The notes beneath the pieces are model-generated. The model was not told the origin of the DNA. It searched no databases and saw only the letters and a program-made list of their open reading frames with translations. From Paucibacter sp. KCTC 42545 (GTDB lineage: Bacteria; Pseudomonadota; Gammaproteobacteria; Burkholderiales; Burkholderiaceae_C), in assembly GCF_001477625.1 (NCBI RefSeq), contig NZ_CP013692.1, forward strand, positions 3,348,001 to 3,412,000: a DNA stretch of 64,000 bases. Direction: 5' to 3'. The translations under genes were made by a program, and so were the position numbers. Below, in pieces: positions 53,088-62,502 of the stretch. Every line of letters begins with the position of its first letter. Position 1 is the first letter of the stretch.

Positions 53088-55937
53088 ATGAGCAAACTTC
53101 TCCGCAATTTGCAGCTTTGGCACAAATTCGCCTTGCTGGGTGCCTTGGCACTGCTCTTGGCCGGTGTGCCCACCGCCCTGCGCATGATCGATACGCTGAA
53201 CAAAATGGCTGTCGCCAAGGCCGAGGTCGCGGGCTTGGCGCCCCTGAATTCGGCGCAGGCCCTGCTGCGTGCCCTGCAGTTGCATCGCGCTGCGGTGAAC
53301 CGGGAGCTCGGTGGCGATGCCACTGGCATCGCCGAACGCAGCAAGCAGGCCGAGATCATCCGAAAAAGCCTGAATGCATTGCTGACTCAACTGAGCGATC
53401 CCGCCATGGCAGAGGCCCTGGCAGCGAGCAAAACCCTGGCTGCTGGATTTGAGCGCCTGGGCGGCGACCTCGGCAACAAACGCCTGCTGGCCAAGGACAA
53501 TTTGGCCCGCCATGCGGAGCTGATCAAAGACGCGAAGAACTTGATGAGCGCGGTTGCCGATGGCTCGGGCTTGACCCTGGAGCCGGACCCCGCCAACTAC
53601 TTCATGGTCACGGCCCTGGTCAAAGAACTACCGGATGCCGTTGACGCAGCCGGTGTGGCACGAGCCATCGGCCGCGCCATGCTGATCAAGCAAGAATTCC
53701 CACTTGATGGGCGCTTCCAGACCGGCGCGGAGTTGAACCAAGCCCGCAGTGGACAAGAACTGGCCGTCGTTCAACTCGGCAAAGCCATCAAGGCACACCC
53801 GCCTCTGGCGGGGGAGCTGAATGCCTTGATAAAGGACTTCGAACTCAGCATGAGCAGCTATGTCAGCAAAGGCAGCACCGAGCTGGTCAAGTCCGACAAG
53901 CCTGCCATCAGCGCCGAAGACTATTTCGCCCTGGCCAGCGCGGCGATCGAGTCGGCCTTCAAGCTGATGGACAAGACCGAAGAGCAGCTCACCTCGGCGC
54001 TGCAAGCGCATATCAACAGCCTGCAGCGCGGCGCCATGATCGAAGGCGGGGCCTTCGCGGTGGTCTTGGTGCTGGCCACGATCTTGGCGCTGGCGGTGGT
54101 GCGCTCAGTCACCCAGCCCCTGAACCGCGCCATTGCCGCGGCCGATGCCATCGCCGAGGGTGATTTGAGCCATCGTATCGACGACCAGGGCCGCGACGAG
54201 GCCGGCGTCCTGCTGCAGCGTTTTGGCGTGATGCAGAACAATCTGCGCGAGCGGCACGAGCGCGACGCCCGCGTTGCCGCCGAAAGCGGCCGGGTCAAAC
54301 AGGCGCTGGATCGCTGCTCCACCAATGTGATGATCGCCGACCCCGACGGTCGCATCATCTATATGAACCACTCGGTGGCGAGCATGATGCAAGGCAACGA
54401 GGCCGAGCTGCGCCGCGCCTTGCCCAACTTCGACGCCAAGCAGCTGATCGGCGCCAATATCGACACCTTCCACAAAAACCCGGCCCACCAGCGCAATCTG
54501 CTGGGCGGGCTGAAGGGTGAGTACAAGGCGCAGATCAAGGTCTCGTCGCTGGACTTCTCGCTGATCGCCAACCCCATCATTGACGACAAGGGCGAGCGCC
54601 TGGGCACCGTGGTGGAGTGGCGAGACATGACGCAGGAGCTGCTGGCGCGGGCCCGCGAGCAGCAACTCGCCGCCGAGAACGCCCGGGTCAAGCAGGCGCT
54701 GGACATCTGCTCGACCAATGTGATGATCGCCGACCCCGACGGCAACATCATCTACAACAACCTCTCGGTGGCGCAGATGATGCAGCGCAACGAGGGCGAG
54801 TTGCGCAAGGCGCTGCCGGCCTTTGATTCGCGCCGCATCGTCGGCAGCAATTTCGACCAGTTCCACCGCAACCCCAGCCACCAACGCAATCTGCTGGGTG
54901 GACTGAAGAGCGAGTACAAGACCGAGATCAAGGTCAGCTCGCTCACCTTCAGCCTGATCGCCAACCCGATCACGGCGGCCGACGGCACCCGCCTGGGCAC
55001 CGTCGTCGAGTGGAAGGACCGCACGGCCGAAGTGGCCGCCGAGGCCGAAGTCGGCGCGATGGTGGACGGCGCCAACCAGGGCAACTTCGCCAGCCGCATT
55101 GCGCTGGAAGGCAAGGAGCCTTTCTTCAAAATGCTGGGCGAGAAGTTCAACTCCCTGGTCGAGACCGTCAGCGGCACCATCCGCGAGGTGCGGGTCGCAG
55201 CCGATCAATTGTCTGGGGCCTCGGATCAGGTCTCGCAGACCTCTCAGTCGCTCTCGCATTCGGCCAGCCAACAGGCCGCCAGTGTGGAGGAAACCACTGC
55301 CTCGCTGCAGGAAATGGCGGCCAGCGTGAAGCAAAACGCCGACAGCGCCACCGTCACCGACGGCATGGCCACCAAGGCCGCCAAGGAGGCAATGGACGGC
55401 GGGCAAGCGGTGGGCATGACGGTCGATGCGATGAAGCAGATCGCCACCAAGATTTCCATCATCGACGACATCGCCTACCAGACCAATCTGCTGGCGCTCA
55501 ACGCCGCCATCGAAGCGGCGCGGGCCGGCGAGCATGGCAAGGGCTTTGCCGTGGTGGCCGCCGAGGTGCGCAAACTGGCCGAACGCAGCCAAGTGGCCGC
55601 GCAAGAGATCGGCGCCTTGGCCAGCTCCAGCGTGCAGATGGCCGAGAAGGCCGGCGACTTGCTCAGCAATATGGTGCCCTCGATCCAGAAGACTTCGGAG
55701 CTGGTGCAAGAAATTGCGGCCGCCTCGGGCGAGCAAAGCGAGGGCGTGTCGCAGATCACCGCGGCCATGAACCATTTGTCATCCACCACCCAGCAAACAG
55801 CTTCGGCCTCCGAGGAGTTGTCGGCCACCGCCGAGGAACTGTCGGCCCAGGCCGCGCAGTTGCAAGAGCAGATGGCCTTCTTCCGCCTGGCCGACGATGA
55901 GCAGGCGGACCGGGGGCGACAACGCGGCCAGCGCTGA
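53088..55937 (+). CDS. Methyl-accepting chemotaxis protein with two PAS domains
   Basis: A 949-aa receptor: TM1 about residues 11-32, a periplasmic domain up to about 315, TM2 ([14 protein letters not shown]) and HAMP about 335-394. Two PAS domains lie at about 406-515 and 536-645 (both with [11 protein letters not shown] and the FH(K/R)[10 protein letters not shown] motif), and a signalling tip ([20 protein letters not shown]) near 794. The two PAS domains are obviously duplicates. The receptor has no obvious CheR-binding pentapeptide at its C-terminus (RGQRG-like tail). Confidence 0.93.
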   Translation: MSKLLRNLQLWHKFALLGALALLLAGVPTALRMIDTLNKMAVAKAEVAGLAPLNSAQALLRALQLHRAAVNRELGGDATGIAERSKQAEIIRKSLNALLTQLSDPAMAEALAASKTLAAGFERLGGDLGNKRLLAKDNLARHAELIKDAKNLMSAVADGSGLTLEPDPANYFMVTALVKELPDAVDAAGVARAIGRAMLIKQEFPLDGRFQTGAELNQARSGQELAVVQLGKAIKAHPPLAGELNALIKDFELSMSSYVSKGSTELVKSDKPAISAEDYFALASAAIESAFKLMDKTEEQLTSALQAHINSLQRGAMIEGGAFAVVLVLATILALAVVRSVTQPLNRAIAAADAIAEGDLSHRIDDQGRDEAGVLLQRFGVMQNNLRERHERDARVAAESGRVKQALDRCSTNVMIADPDGRIIYMNHSVASMMQGNEAELRRALPNFDAKQLIGANIDTFHKNPAHQRNLLGGLKGEYKAQIKVSSLDFSLIANPIIDDKGERLGTVVEWRDMTQELLARAREQQLAAENARVKQALDICSTNVMIADPDGNIIYNNLSVAQMMQRNEGELRKALPAFDSRRIVGSNFDQFHRNPSHQRNLLGGLKSEYKTEIKVSSLTFSLIANPITAADGTRLGTVVEWKDRTAEVAAEAEVGAMVDGANQGNFASRIALEGKEPFFKMLGEKFNSLVETVSGTIREVRVAADQLSGASDQVSQTSQSLSHSASQQAASVEETTASLQEMAASVKQNADSATVTDGMATKAAKEAMDGGQAVGMTVDAMKQIATKISIIDDIAYQTNLLALNAAIEAARAGEHGKGFAVVAAEVRKLAERSQVAAQEIGALASSSVQMAEKAGDLLSNMVPSIQKTSELVQEIAAASGEQSEGVSQITAAMNHLSSTTQQTASASEELSATAEELSAQAAQLQEQMAFFRLADDEQADRGRQRGQR

Positions 55938-55997
55938 ACAGCCGCCGTAATCACCCGCCGCATTCCTGCCGTATTCCCGCCATGAAAGACCAAAGCC

Positions 55998-58658
55998 ATG
56001 CGTAGTAATTTGCCGGTCACTCAACAGGAATATTTGCTCCGAGAAGGCATGACCATCGTGTCGCGCACCGACCTCAAGGGCAAGATCACCTATATCAACG
56101 ACGACTTCCTCGAAGCCAGCGGCTTCGCCGAAGCCGAGCTGATCGGCCAGCCCCACAACATCGTGCGCCATCCGGACATGCCGGAAGAAGCCTTTGCCGA
56201 TATGTGGGCCACCCTCAAGGCCGGGCGCCCCTGGACCGGCCTGGTCAAGAACCGCTGCAAGAACGGCGACTTCTACTGGGTGGTGGCCAATGCCACGCCG
56301 CTCAAAGAGGGCGAAACGGTGGTGGGCTATTTGTCGGTGCGCACCCGACCCAGCCGCGAGCAGGTGGCGGCCGCCGATGGCCTCTACCGCCTGTTCAAGG
56401 AGGGCAAGGCAGCGGCATGGGAAATCCGCGACGGGCGCGGCGTCAAGACCGGCCTGCTGGACGGCCTGGGCCGGCTCATCGCCGCGATGAGTCAGGCCAG
56501 CAAGGTGGCGGTGTGTACCGTGGCGGTGGGCTTGAGCGGCGCCGGTCTTGGCCATGCCCTGCCCGGCCAGCAATGGCCGCTCGCCGCTGCGGCCTTGGTG
56601 CTGGGCCTGGCGGGCGCCTGGGGCCTGGCCGCCCTCACCCGGCGCCTGCGCAAGGGTCTGGCGCAGGCCGGCAGCCAGCTGGAGAAGTTCGGCCAAGCGC
56701 GCTTTGACGGCATCGTCAGCGTGGACGGCAATGATGAGTTGACGGCCATGCAGCTCGCCCTCAAACGCGTGCAAACCCGCTTGGGCTTTGAGTTCGCCGA
56801 CACCAAGAAACGCGGCGAAGCGGCCGAGCGCATCCGCCAGGCCCTGGACGTGGCCGCCACCAACATGATGGTGGCCGACCCCGGCTACAACATCATTTAC
56901 GGCAATGCCTCGCTGCAAGCCATGCTGAACCACGCCGAGGAAGACATCCGCAAAGACCTGCCGCGCTTCAGTGCCGCCAGCGTGATCGGCAGCAATATCG
57001 ACAGCTTCCACAAGAACCCGGCCCACCAGCGCGGCATTCTGGATCGCCTCAGCGGCGCGCATCAAACCCGGCTGACGCTGGGTGGCCGGCGCTTTGACTT
57101 GATCGTCAACCCGGTGATCGCCGAAGGCCGGCGCCTGGGCACCGTGGTGGAGTGGAAGGACATGACGGCCGAGCTGGCTGCGCAAGAACGCGAGCATGCG
57201 CTGGCGGCCGAGACGACCCGCGTCAAGCAGGCCCTGGACATCTGCTCCACCAACGTCATGATTGCCGACCCCGACGGCAACATCATCTACAACAACGCCT
57301 CGGTGGCGCAGATGATGCAGCGCAACGAGGGCGAGTTGCGCAAGGTGCTGCCGGCCTTTGATGCGCGCCGCATCGTGGGCAGCAATTTCGACCAGTTCCA
57401 CCGCAACCCCAACCATCAACGCAATCTGCTGGGCGCACTCAAAGGCGAATACAAGACCGAGATCAAGGTCGGCTCACTCACCTTCAGCCTGATCGCCAAC
57501 CCCATCAACGACGCGACGGGTACCCGTTTGGGCACGGTAGTGGAGTGGAAGGACCGCAGTGCCGAAGTGGCCGCCGAGCAAGAAGTCAGCGGCATGGTGG
57601 ACGGCGCAAACCAAGGCGACTTCGCCAGTCGCATTGCGCTGGAAGGCAAGGAGCCCTTCTTCCGCATGCTGGGCGAGAAGTTCAACTCGTTGGTGGAAAC
57701 CGTCAGCGGCACGATCAAAGAAGTGCGGGCCGCCGCGGATCAGCTCTCCAGCGCCTCGGATCAAGTCTCGCAGACCTCGCAGTCGCTCTCGCACTCGGCT
57801 TCCCAGCAAGCCGCCAGCGTGGAGCAAACCACCGCCTCGCTGCAGGAGATGGCGGCCTCGGTCAAACAAAACGCCGACAGCGCCAATATCACCGACGGCA
57901 TGGCCACCAAGGCGGCGCAAGAAGCCCTGGATGGCGGCCACGCCGTCGGCCTGACGGCAGACGCGATGAAGTCCATCGCCAGCAAGATTTCCATCATTGA
58001 CGACATCGCCTATCAAACCAATCTGCTGGCCCTCAACGCGGCCATCGAGGCGGCGCGTGCTGGCGAGCATGGCAAGGGCTTTGCGGTGGTGGCGGCCGAG
58101 GTGCGCAAGCTGGCCGAGCGCAGCCAGGTGGCCGCGCAAGAGATCGGCACCCTGGCCGGCTCCAGCGTCACACTGGCGGAAAAGGCCGGCAAACTGCTGG
58201 GCAATATGGTGCCCTCGATCCAGAAGACTTCCGAGTTGGTGCAGGAGATATCGGCCGCCTCGGGCGAGCAGAGTGAAGGGGTGTCGCAGATCACCGCCGC
58301 GATGAACCACCTCTCGGCCACCACGCAGCAAACGGCCTCGGCGTCCGAGCAGCTCTCGGCCACGGCCGAGGAACTCTCGGCCCAGGCCGCGCAGCTGCAA
58401 GAGCAGATGGCCTTCTTCCGGCTGGCCGAAGACCAATCGCGCGCGAACTCGCCATCGCCACGCAGCAGCGCCAGGCCCGGCAGCGCCGCGCCTCGCAGCA
58501 GCAACCGCACAGGAATGGGTACTGGCAAACCATCCAGCAGCCCGCCAACCGCCCGCAACAGCACCACCAGCATGGCAAGACTGCCGCAGCGCGGCAATAT
58601 CGAAGCCAGCGGCGGCGGCCCGGATGAAGTCGATGAATCCTTTTTCAAGCGCTTCTGA
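55998..58658 (+). CDS. Aer-like methyl-accepting chemotaxis protein with three PAS-type domains
   Basis: A 886-aa receptor. The N-terminal PAS of the Aer type ([36 protein letters not shown]) suggests FAD-based redox sensing. A TM hairpin is at about 168-217 without a periplasmic domain. Two further PAS domains start near 280 and 411. The signalling tip is at about 669-693. From the second PAS onward it is nearly identical to the previous receptor. It ends in a Ser/Arg/Pro-rich tail, then [11 protein letters not shown]. Confidence 0.92.
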   Translation: MRSNLPVTQQEYLLREGMTIVSRTDLKGKITYINDDFLEASGFAEAELIGQPHNIVRHPDMPEEAFADMWATLKAGRPWTGLVKNRCKNGDFYWVVANATPLKEGETVVGYLSVRTRPSREQVAAADGLYRLFKEGKAAAWEIRDGRGVKTGLLDGLGRLIAAMSQASKVAVCTVAVGLSGAGLGHALPGQQWPLAAAALVLGLAGAWGLAALTRRLRKGLAQAGSQLEKFGQARFDGIVSVDGNDELTAMQLALKRVQTRLGFEFADTKKRGEAAERIRQALDVAATNMMVADPGYNIIYGNASLQAMLNHAEEDIRKDLPRFSAASVIGSNIDSFHKNPAHQRGILDRLSGAHQTRLTLGGRRFDLIVNPVIAEGRRLGTVVEWKDMTAELAAQEREHALAAETTRVKQALDICSTNVMIADPDGNIIYNNASVAQMMQRNEGELRKVLPAFDARRIVGSNFDQFHRNPNHQRNLLGALKGEYKTEIKVGSLTFSLIANPINDATGTRLGTVVEWKDRSAEVAAEQEVSGMVDGANQGDFASRIALEGKEPFFRMLGEKFNSLVETVSGTIKEVRAAADQLSSASDQVSQTSQSLSHSASQQAASVEQTTASLQEMAASVKQNADSANITDGMATKAAQEALDGGHAVGLTADAMKSIASKISIIDDIAYQTNLLALNAAIEAARAGEHGKGFAVVAAEVRKLAERSQVAAQEIGTLAGSSVTLAEKAGKLLGNMVPSIQKTSELVQEISAASGEQSEGVSQITAAMNHLSATTQQTASASEQLSATAEELSAQAAQLQEQMAFFRLAEDQSRANSPSPRSSARPGSAAPRSSNRTGMGTGKPSSSPPTARNSTTSMARLPQRGNIEASGGGPDEVDESFFKRF

Positions 58659-58667
58659 GGAGTCGCG

Positions 58668-59264
58668 ATGAACACAGCAACGGGCGCAGCGACGGGAGCA
58701 ACGATGGGCACTGCGGTGGGGACAAAAGGCCAAGGCGCACCGGCCGACCTCGTGCGAGGCGCCATGGCCGCGCAGGCCAAGGCCGGGCCGATGCAGCAAT
58801 TGCTGCGCATGGCCGTTGGGCGCGAAACCCTGGTGGTGCCGATCGAGACGGTGCGCGAGATCTTGGAAGTTGGCCGCCTGACCCCGCTGCCGCAAACGCC
58901 CGACTTTGTGCGCGGAGTGATGAATCTGCGCGGTGCCGTGGTCCCGGTCATCGATTTGAATGCCCGCTTCGGCTTCGGCCGCACCGAGCTGGGCCGGCGC
59001 AGCGCCATCATCGTGGTGGAAGCCAAGGGGGACGATGAACATGGCCGGCTGATCGCCGGCGTGCTGGTGGACGCCGTGTTCGAGGTGCTGGAAGTCGACA
59101 GCCAACGCATCGAGCCCGCGCCCACACTGGGCGTGGCGATTGCGGCTGATTTTCTAGCCGGCATGGTCAATGTGCGTGGCAGTTATGCCGCGCTGCTGAA
59201 TCTCGATCAGGTGCTGTCACCCGCAGCACTGGCGGCCCTGATGTCCGGCGCCCCCAGCGCCTGA
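58668..59264 (+). CDS. cheW: CheW coupling protein
   Basis: The 198-aa protein links receptors to CheA. It has a variable Gly/Ala/Thr-rich N-terminus, then the CheW fold (IETVREILEVGRLTPLPQTP, GVMNLRGAVVPVIDLNARFG). The start has GAGGAG upstream. Confidence 0.93.
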   Translation: MNTATGAATGATMGTAVGTKGQGAPADLVRGAMAAQAKAGPMQQLLRMAVGRETLVVPIETVREILEVGRLTPLPQTPDFVRGVMNLRGAVVPVIDLNARFGFGRTELGRRSAIIVVEAKGDDEHGRLIAGVLVDAVFEVLEVDSQRIEPAPTLGVAIAADFLAGMVNVRGSYAALLNLDQVLSPAALAALMSGAPSA

Positions 59265-59298
59265 ACTCACCCACAGCGCCCCCACCGCAGCCGACGCA

Positions 59299-60111
59299 AT
59301 GAGCCACCTCTCCCCCCAATCCTTCACGGCGATTACCGATCTGTTTCATCGCATCTCGGGGATCCGCCTCACCGAGGCCAAACACGCCTTGGTGCAAAGC
59401 CGCCTGCAAAAACTCGCCGCCGATGCCGGTGAGCCAGACTTGAACAACTTCGTGCAAAAGATGGTGCGTGGCCAGATGCCCGAAAGCATGCTGACCAGCG
59501 TGGTGGACAAGCTCACCACCAATGAAACTTACTTCTTTCGCGAACCGGCCCACTTCGAAGACCTGGCGCGCCGGGCCGAAGGCGCTAAAGCCAAAGACAG
59601 CAAGAGCGAGTTCCTGGTCTGGAGCGGCGCCTCCTCCTCCGGCGAAGAGGCCTACAGCATCGCCATGGTGCTGGCCGACAAGCTCGGCAGCGGCCCCTGG
59701 TCGGTACGCGGCACCGATCTCTCGTCCTCGGTGGTGGCCAGTGCGCGCCGCGGCCTCTACCCGATGGAGCGGGCGCGCGACACCAGCAAGGACTATCTGC
59801 GCCGCTTTTGCCTGCGCGGTGAGGGTCCGTACGAAGGCACGCTGCTGATTCAGCGCGAGCTGCGCGCGCGGGTGCGCTTTCAGTGCGCCAATCTGATGCA
59901 GCCCCTGCCCGCCGACCTGCCCTTGTTCGATGTGATTTTTCTGCGTAATGTATTGATCTACTTTGATGCTCCGGCCAAGCGTGCCATCGTCAGCCGGGTG
60001 ATCGAACGACTCAAACCCGGCGGCGTACTCTACCCCGGCCACGCCGAGTCACTGGCGGCGCTGGATTTGCCGCTGAGTGCCATTGCACCGGCCATCTACC
60101 AACATGCTTGA
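59299..60111 (+). CDS. cheR: CheR methyltransferase
   Basis: The 270-aa SAM-dependent receptor-methylating enzyme has the N-terminal helical domain and motifs TNETYFFREPAHFEDL, ASSSGEEAYSIAMVLAD (SAM-binding) and FLRNVLIYFD. It methylates glutamates on the receptors for adaptation. Confidence 0.93.
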   Translation: MSHLSPQSFTAITDLFHRISGIRLTEAKHALVQSRLQKLAADAGEPDLNNFVQKMVRGQMPESMLTSVVDKLTTNETYFFREPAHFEDLARRAEGAKAKDSKSEFLVWSGASSSGEEAYSIAMVLADKLGSGPWSVRGTDLSSSVVASARRGLYPMERARDTSKDYLRRFCLRGEGPYEGTLLIQRELRARVRFQCANLMQPLPADLPLFDVIFLRNVLIYFDAPAKRAIVSRVIERLKPGGVLYPGHAESLAALDLPLSAIAPAIYQHA

Positions 60112-60129
60112 CCCCAGGGTGATGATGAA

Positions 60130-60729
60130 ATGACCAAGCCCTTCGTCCGCCCCCCCGCGCCGCCCAGCGGGGCCGCGCCAAAACGCGCCATGGCGCCAAG
60201 CGCGCCAGCGGCAGCGGCTGTACCCGCCGCACCCGGAGCGCCGGGCGCATCCGCCATCCTGGTCCCCAAGGTCCTGCACCTGATGCCCGGGCAGTGGCAC
60301 TTCGGCCAGGGCCTGCAATTGCGCACGCTGCTGGGTTCTTGCGTAGCCATCACGCTGTGGCATCCCCACAAACGGATCGGCGGCATGTGCCACTTCCTGC
60401 TGCCCTCGCGCACCTCGCGCGGCCAGGCACCGCTGGACGGGCGCTACGGCGACGAAGCAGTGGAATTGCTGCTGCAATCCATCAAGCAAAGCGGCGCCCA
60501 GCCCAAGGACTTTCTGGCCCATCTGTATGGCGGCGCCGACACCATGCCCGACGGCGCTAACGTCAAATTCAATGTGGGCCAGCGCAATATCGAACGTGGC
60601 TGGGCCTTGATCGACCAGCACGGCTTTCAGCTGCAGGACGTTGATGTGGGCGACTTTGTCCCCCGCACCGTGACCCTGGACCTGCCCAGCGGCAAGGTCG
60701 AGATCAAGCGCGGCGCCGCGTCCAGATAG
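60130..60729 (+). CDS. cheD: CheD receptor glutamine deamidase
   Basis: The 199-aa protein has a Pro/Ala-rich N-terminus (about 45 aa) and then the CheD core, with catalytic Cys71 in LLGSCVAITLW and His88 in GGMCHFLLP. It deamidates receptor glutamines and in some species regulates CheC. Its position between cheR and cheB is typical. Confidence 0.92.
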   Translation: MTKPFVRPPAPPSGAAPKRAMAPSAPAAAAVPAAPGAPGASAILVPKVLHLMPGQWHFGQGLQLRTLLGSCVAITLWHPHKRIGGMCHFLLPSRTSRGQAPLDGRYGDEAVELLLQSIKQSGAQPKDFLAHLYGGADTMPDGANVKFNVGQRNIERGWALIDQHGFQLQDVDVGDFVPRTVTLDLPSGKVEIKRGAASR

Positions 60730-60763
60730 GCCAAGTCAAAACTACTCAACGGGGAGTTCATCA

Positions 60764-61873
60764 ATGAGCCAAGCGCTGCGGGTTGCCGTGATTGATGACT
60801 CCGCCGTGGTGCGCAAGCATCTGGCCGGCCTGCTCGAAGCGGCCGGCATCCGGGTCACCATCACCGCCAGCGACCCCTTGTTTGCCTGGCCCAAGCTGGA
60901 AGCGGCCTGGCCCGATGTAATCGTGCTGGATGTGGAAATGCCGCGCATGGATGGCATCAGCTTTCTCAAGCGCCTGATGCGCGAGCACCCGATGCCGGTG
61001 GTGATGTGCTCCACCCTCACCGAGGCCGGCTGTGAAACCACCATGCAGGCGCTGGCAGCCGGAGCGGTGGGCTTTGTCACCAAGCCCAAGCTCGGGCTGC
61101 GCGACTTTCTCGAAGACCCCGGCAACGGCCTGGTCGGCATGGTGCGGGCCGCTGCGCGGGCCAATGTGCGGGTCATGCCGATTGCCGCTGAAAGCGCGCC
61201 CGCTAGCCCGCCCGGTAGCGCCAAGCCGAGCGCAGCCGCCAGCTTGGCGAGCAGCCTGAGCAACAGTTTCACCAGCAATGCGGCCATGGCCGAAACCACC
61301 GACCGGGTGATCGCCTTTGGCAGCTCAACCGGCGGCGTGCAAACCATCGAGGCGGTGCTGCGCCAACTCCCGCGCACCATGCCGGGCATCGTGCTGGTGC
61401 AACACATGCCCGAGAAGTTCACGCAGTCCTTCGCGGCCCGGCTCAACAGCATGAGTGAGCTGGAGGTGCTGGAAGCCAAGGACGGCGACCGCGTCATCAA
61501 CGGCCGGGTATTGGTGGCGCCCGGCGGGCGGCATATGCAGCTGCGGCGCAGCGGTGCGCAGTATGTGGTGGAAGTGCGCGACGGCCCGCTGGTCAACCAC
61601 CACAAGCCTTCGGTGGATGTGCTGTTCAAGTCGGTGGCGCAATGCGCGGGCCGCAATGCCATCGGCGCTATCTTCACCGGCATGGGGGAAGACGGCGCCC
61701 GCGGCCTGCTAGAGATGCGCAAAGCCGGTGCCACCACCCTGGCGCAGGACGAGGCCAGCTGCGTGGTCTACGGCATGCCCAAGGCCGCGGCGGAGATGGG
61801 GGCCGCCCAACATGTGGTGGCCTTGTCGGCCATGCCGGCCGCCCTGCTCAGGTTATGCAGCCAAGGGGTATGA
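60764..61873 (+). CDS. cheB: CheB methylesterase/response regulator
   Basis: The 369-aa protein has a receiver domain with Asp56 (VLDVEMPRMDG), a linker, and the esterase domain with the catalytic triad Ser188 (GSSTGG), His214 (VQHMPEK) and Asp310 (GMGEDGARG), matching the spacing of E. coli CheB. It removes receptor methyl groups when phosphorylated by CheA. It ends 65 bp before the convergent response regulator. Confidence 0.94.
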   Translation: MSQALRVAVIDDSAVVRKHLAGLLEAAGIRVTITASDPLFAWPKLEAAWPDVIVLDVEMPRMDGISFLKRLMREHPMPVVMCSTLTEAGCETTMQALAAGAVGFVTKPKLGLRDFLEDPGNGLVGMVRAAARANVRVMPIAAESAPASPPGSAKPSAAASLASSLSNSFTSNAAMAETTDRVIAFGSSTGGVQTIEAVLRQLPRTMPGIVLVQHMPEKFTQSFAARLNSMSELEVLEAKDGDRVINGRVLVAPGGRHMQLRRSGAQYVVEVRDGPLVNHHKPSVDVLFKSVAQCAGRNAIGAIFTGMGEDGARGLLEMRKAGATTLAQDEASCVVYGMPKAAAEMGAAQHVVALSAMPAALLRLCSQGV

Positions 61874-61938
61874 GCATCTTGCGCACTTGCCGCGCCATGC
61901 AGAGCCCGGCCTCTAGGCAGGCAAACTCGAAGCCGAAT

Positions 61939-62304
61939 TCAGCGGATCACTTTGCCAATCACCTTCATCAACTCCAAGGGACTGAAGGGCTTGATCAAGT
62001 ACTCATCCGCGCCGGCCTGCAGGCCCGCTTGGCGGTCGGCTTCCTGGCCGCGCGCGGTCAGCAAAATGACCTTGGTGCGCTTGAGCGCAGCGTCAGACTT
62101 GATGCGCTGGCAAACCTGCAAACCATTCAAACCGCCCGGCATCATCACGTCCAGCAAGATCAGGTCCGGGCGGAAACTGGCGGCCTTGCGCAGACCTTCA
62201 TCGCCATTGGGCGCTTCCTGAATGTCGTAGTCGTCAAACTCAAGCGTTACGCGGATCAGCTCTCGAATCTCTTCCTGATCTTCGACGATGAGAATCTTCT
62301 TCAC
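61939..62304 (-). CDS. Single-domain response regulator
   Basis: The 121-aa receiver begins MKKILIVEDQEEIRELIR, with phospho-acceptor Asp52 (ILLDVMMPG), LTARGQE and IKPFSP. It lies on the opposite strand between cheB and the next receptor, and is not recognised as CheY of the operon. It could be a second CheA target or an independent regulator. Confidence 0.92.
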   Translation of the reverse strand: MKKILIVEDQEEIRELIRVTLEFDDYDIQEAPNGDEGLRKAASFRPDLILLDVMMPGGLNGLQVCQRIKSDAALKRTKVILLTARGQEADRQAGLQAGADEYLIKPFSPLELMKVIGKVIR

Positions 62305-62412
62305 GATTTACACCCCATGGCAGTGATGACGCTCGCCCATGATGCCTGATCGCGGCGCAGTAGTGGGCAGAAAAGCACGCGAATTGCTGCCACTCGCTTG
62401 CACACGGCATGG

Positions 62413-62439
62413 CAAAGAACGTACAAACTAGGCGGATAT
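62413..62439 (+). promoter_or_regulatory. Possible sigma-28 (FliA) promoter before the last receptor gene
   Basis: CAAA-N15-GCGGATAT resembles the sigma-28 consensus TAAA-N15-GCCGATAA with one mismatch in the -35 and two in the -10 element. It lies about 64 bp upstream of the receptor ATG at 62503. Spacing is exact; the call is by eye only. Confidence 0.4.
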
Positions 62440-62502
62440 TGTGTGCGGCCCCGCTTGCCGAGTTGCGCACCCACCGCCCGCGTCCTGAGGATGGTCACCC
62501 GC

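Noticed and set aside
54105..57419. Very long minus-strand ORFs (546-556 codons) opposite the two chemoreceptor genes
   Set aside because: They are antisense frames of high-G+C coding DNA, rich in His/Gly/Leu and without domains; the plus-strand receptors are unmistakable.
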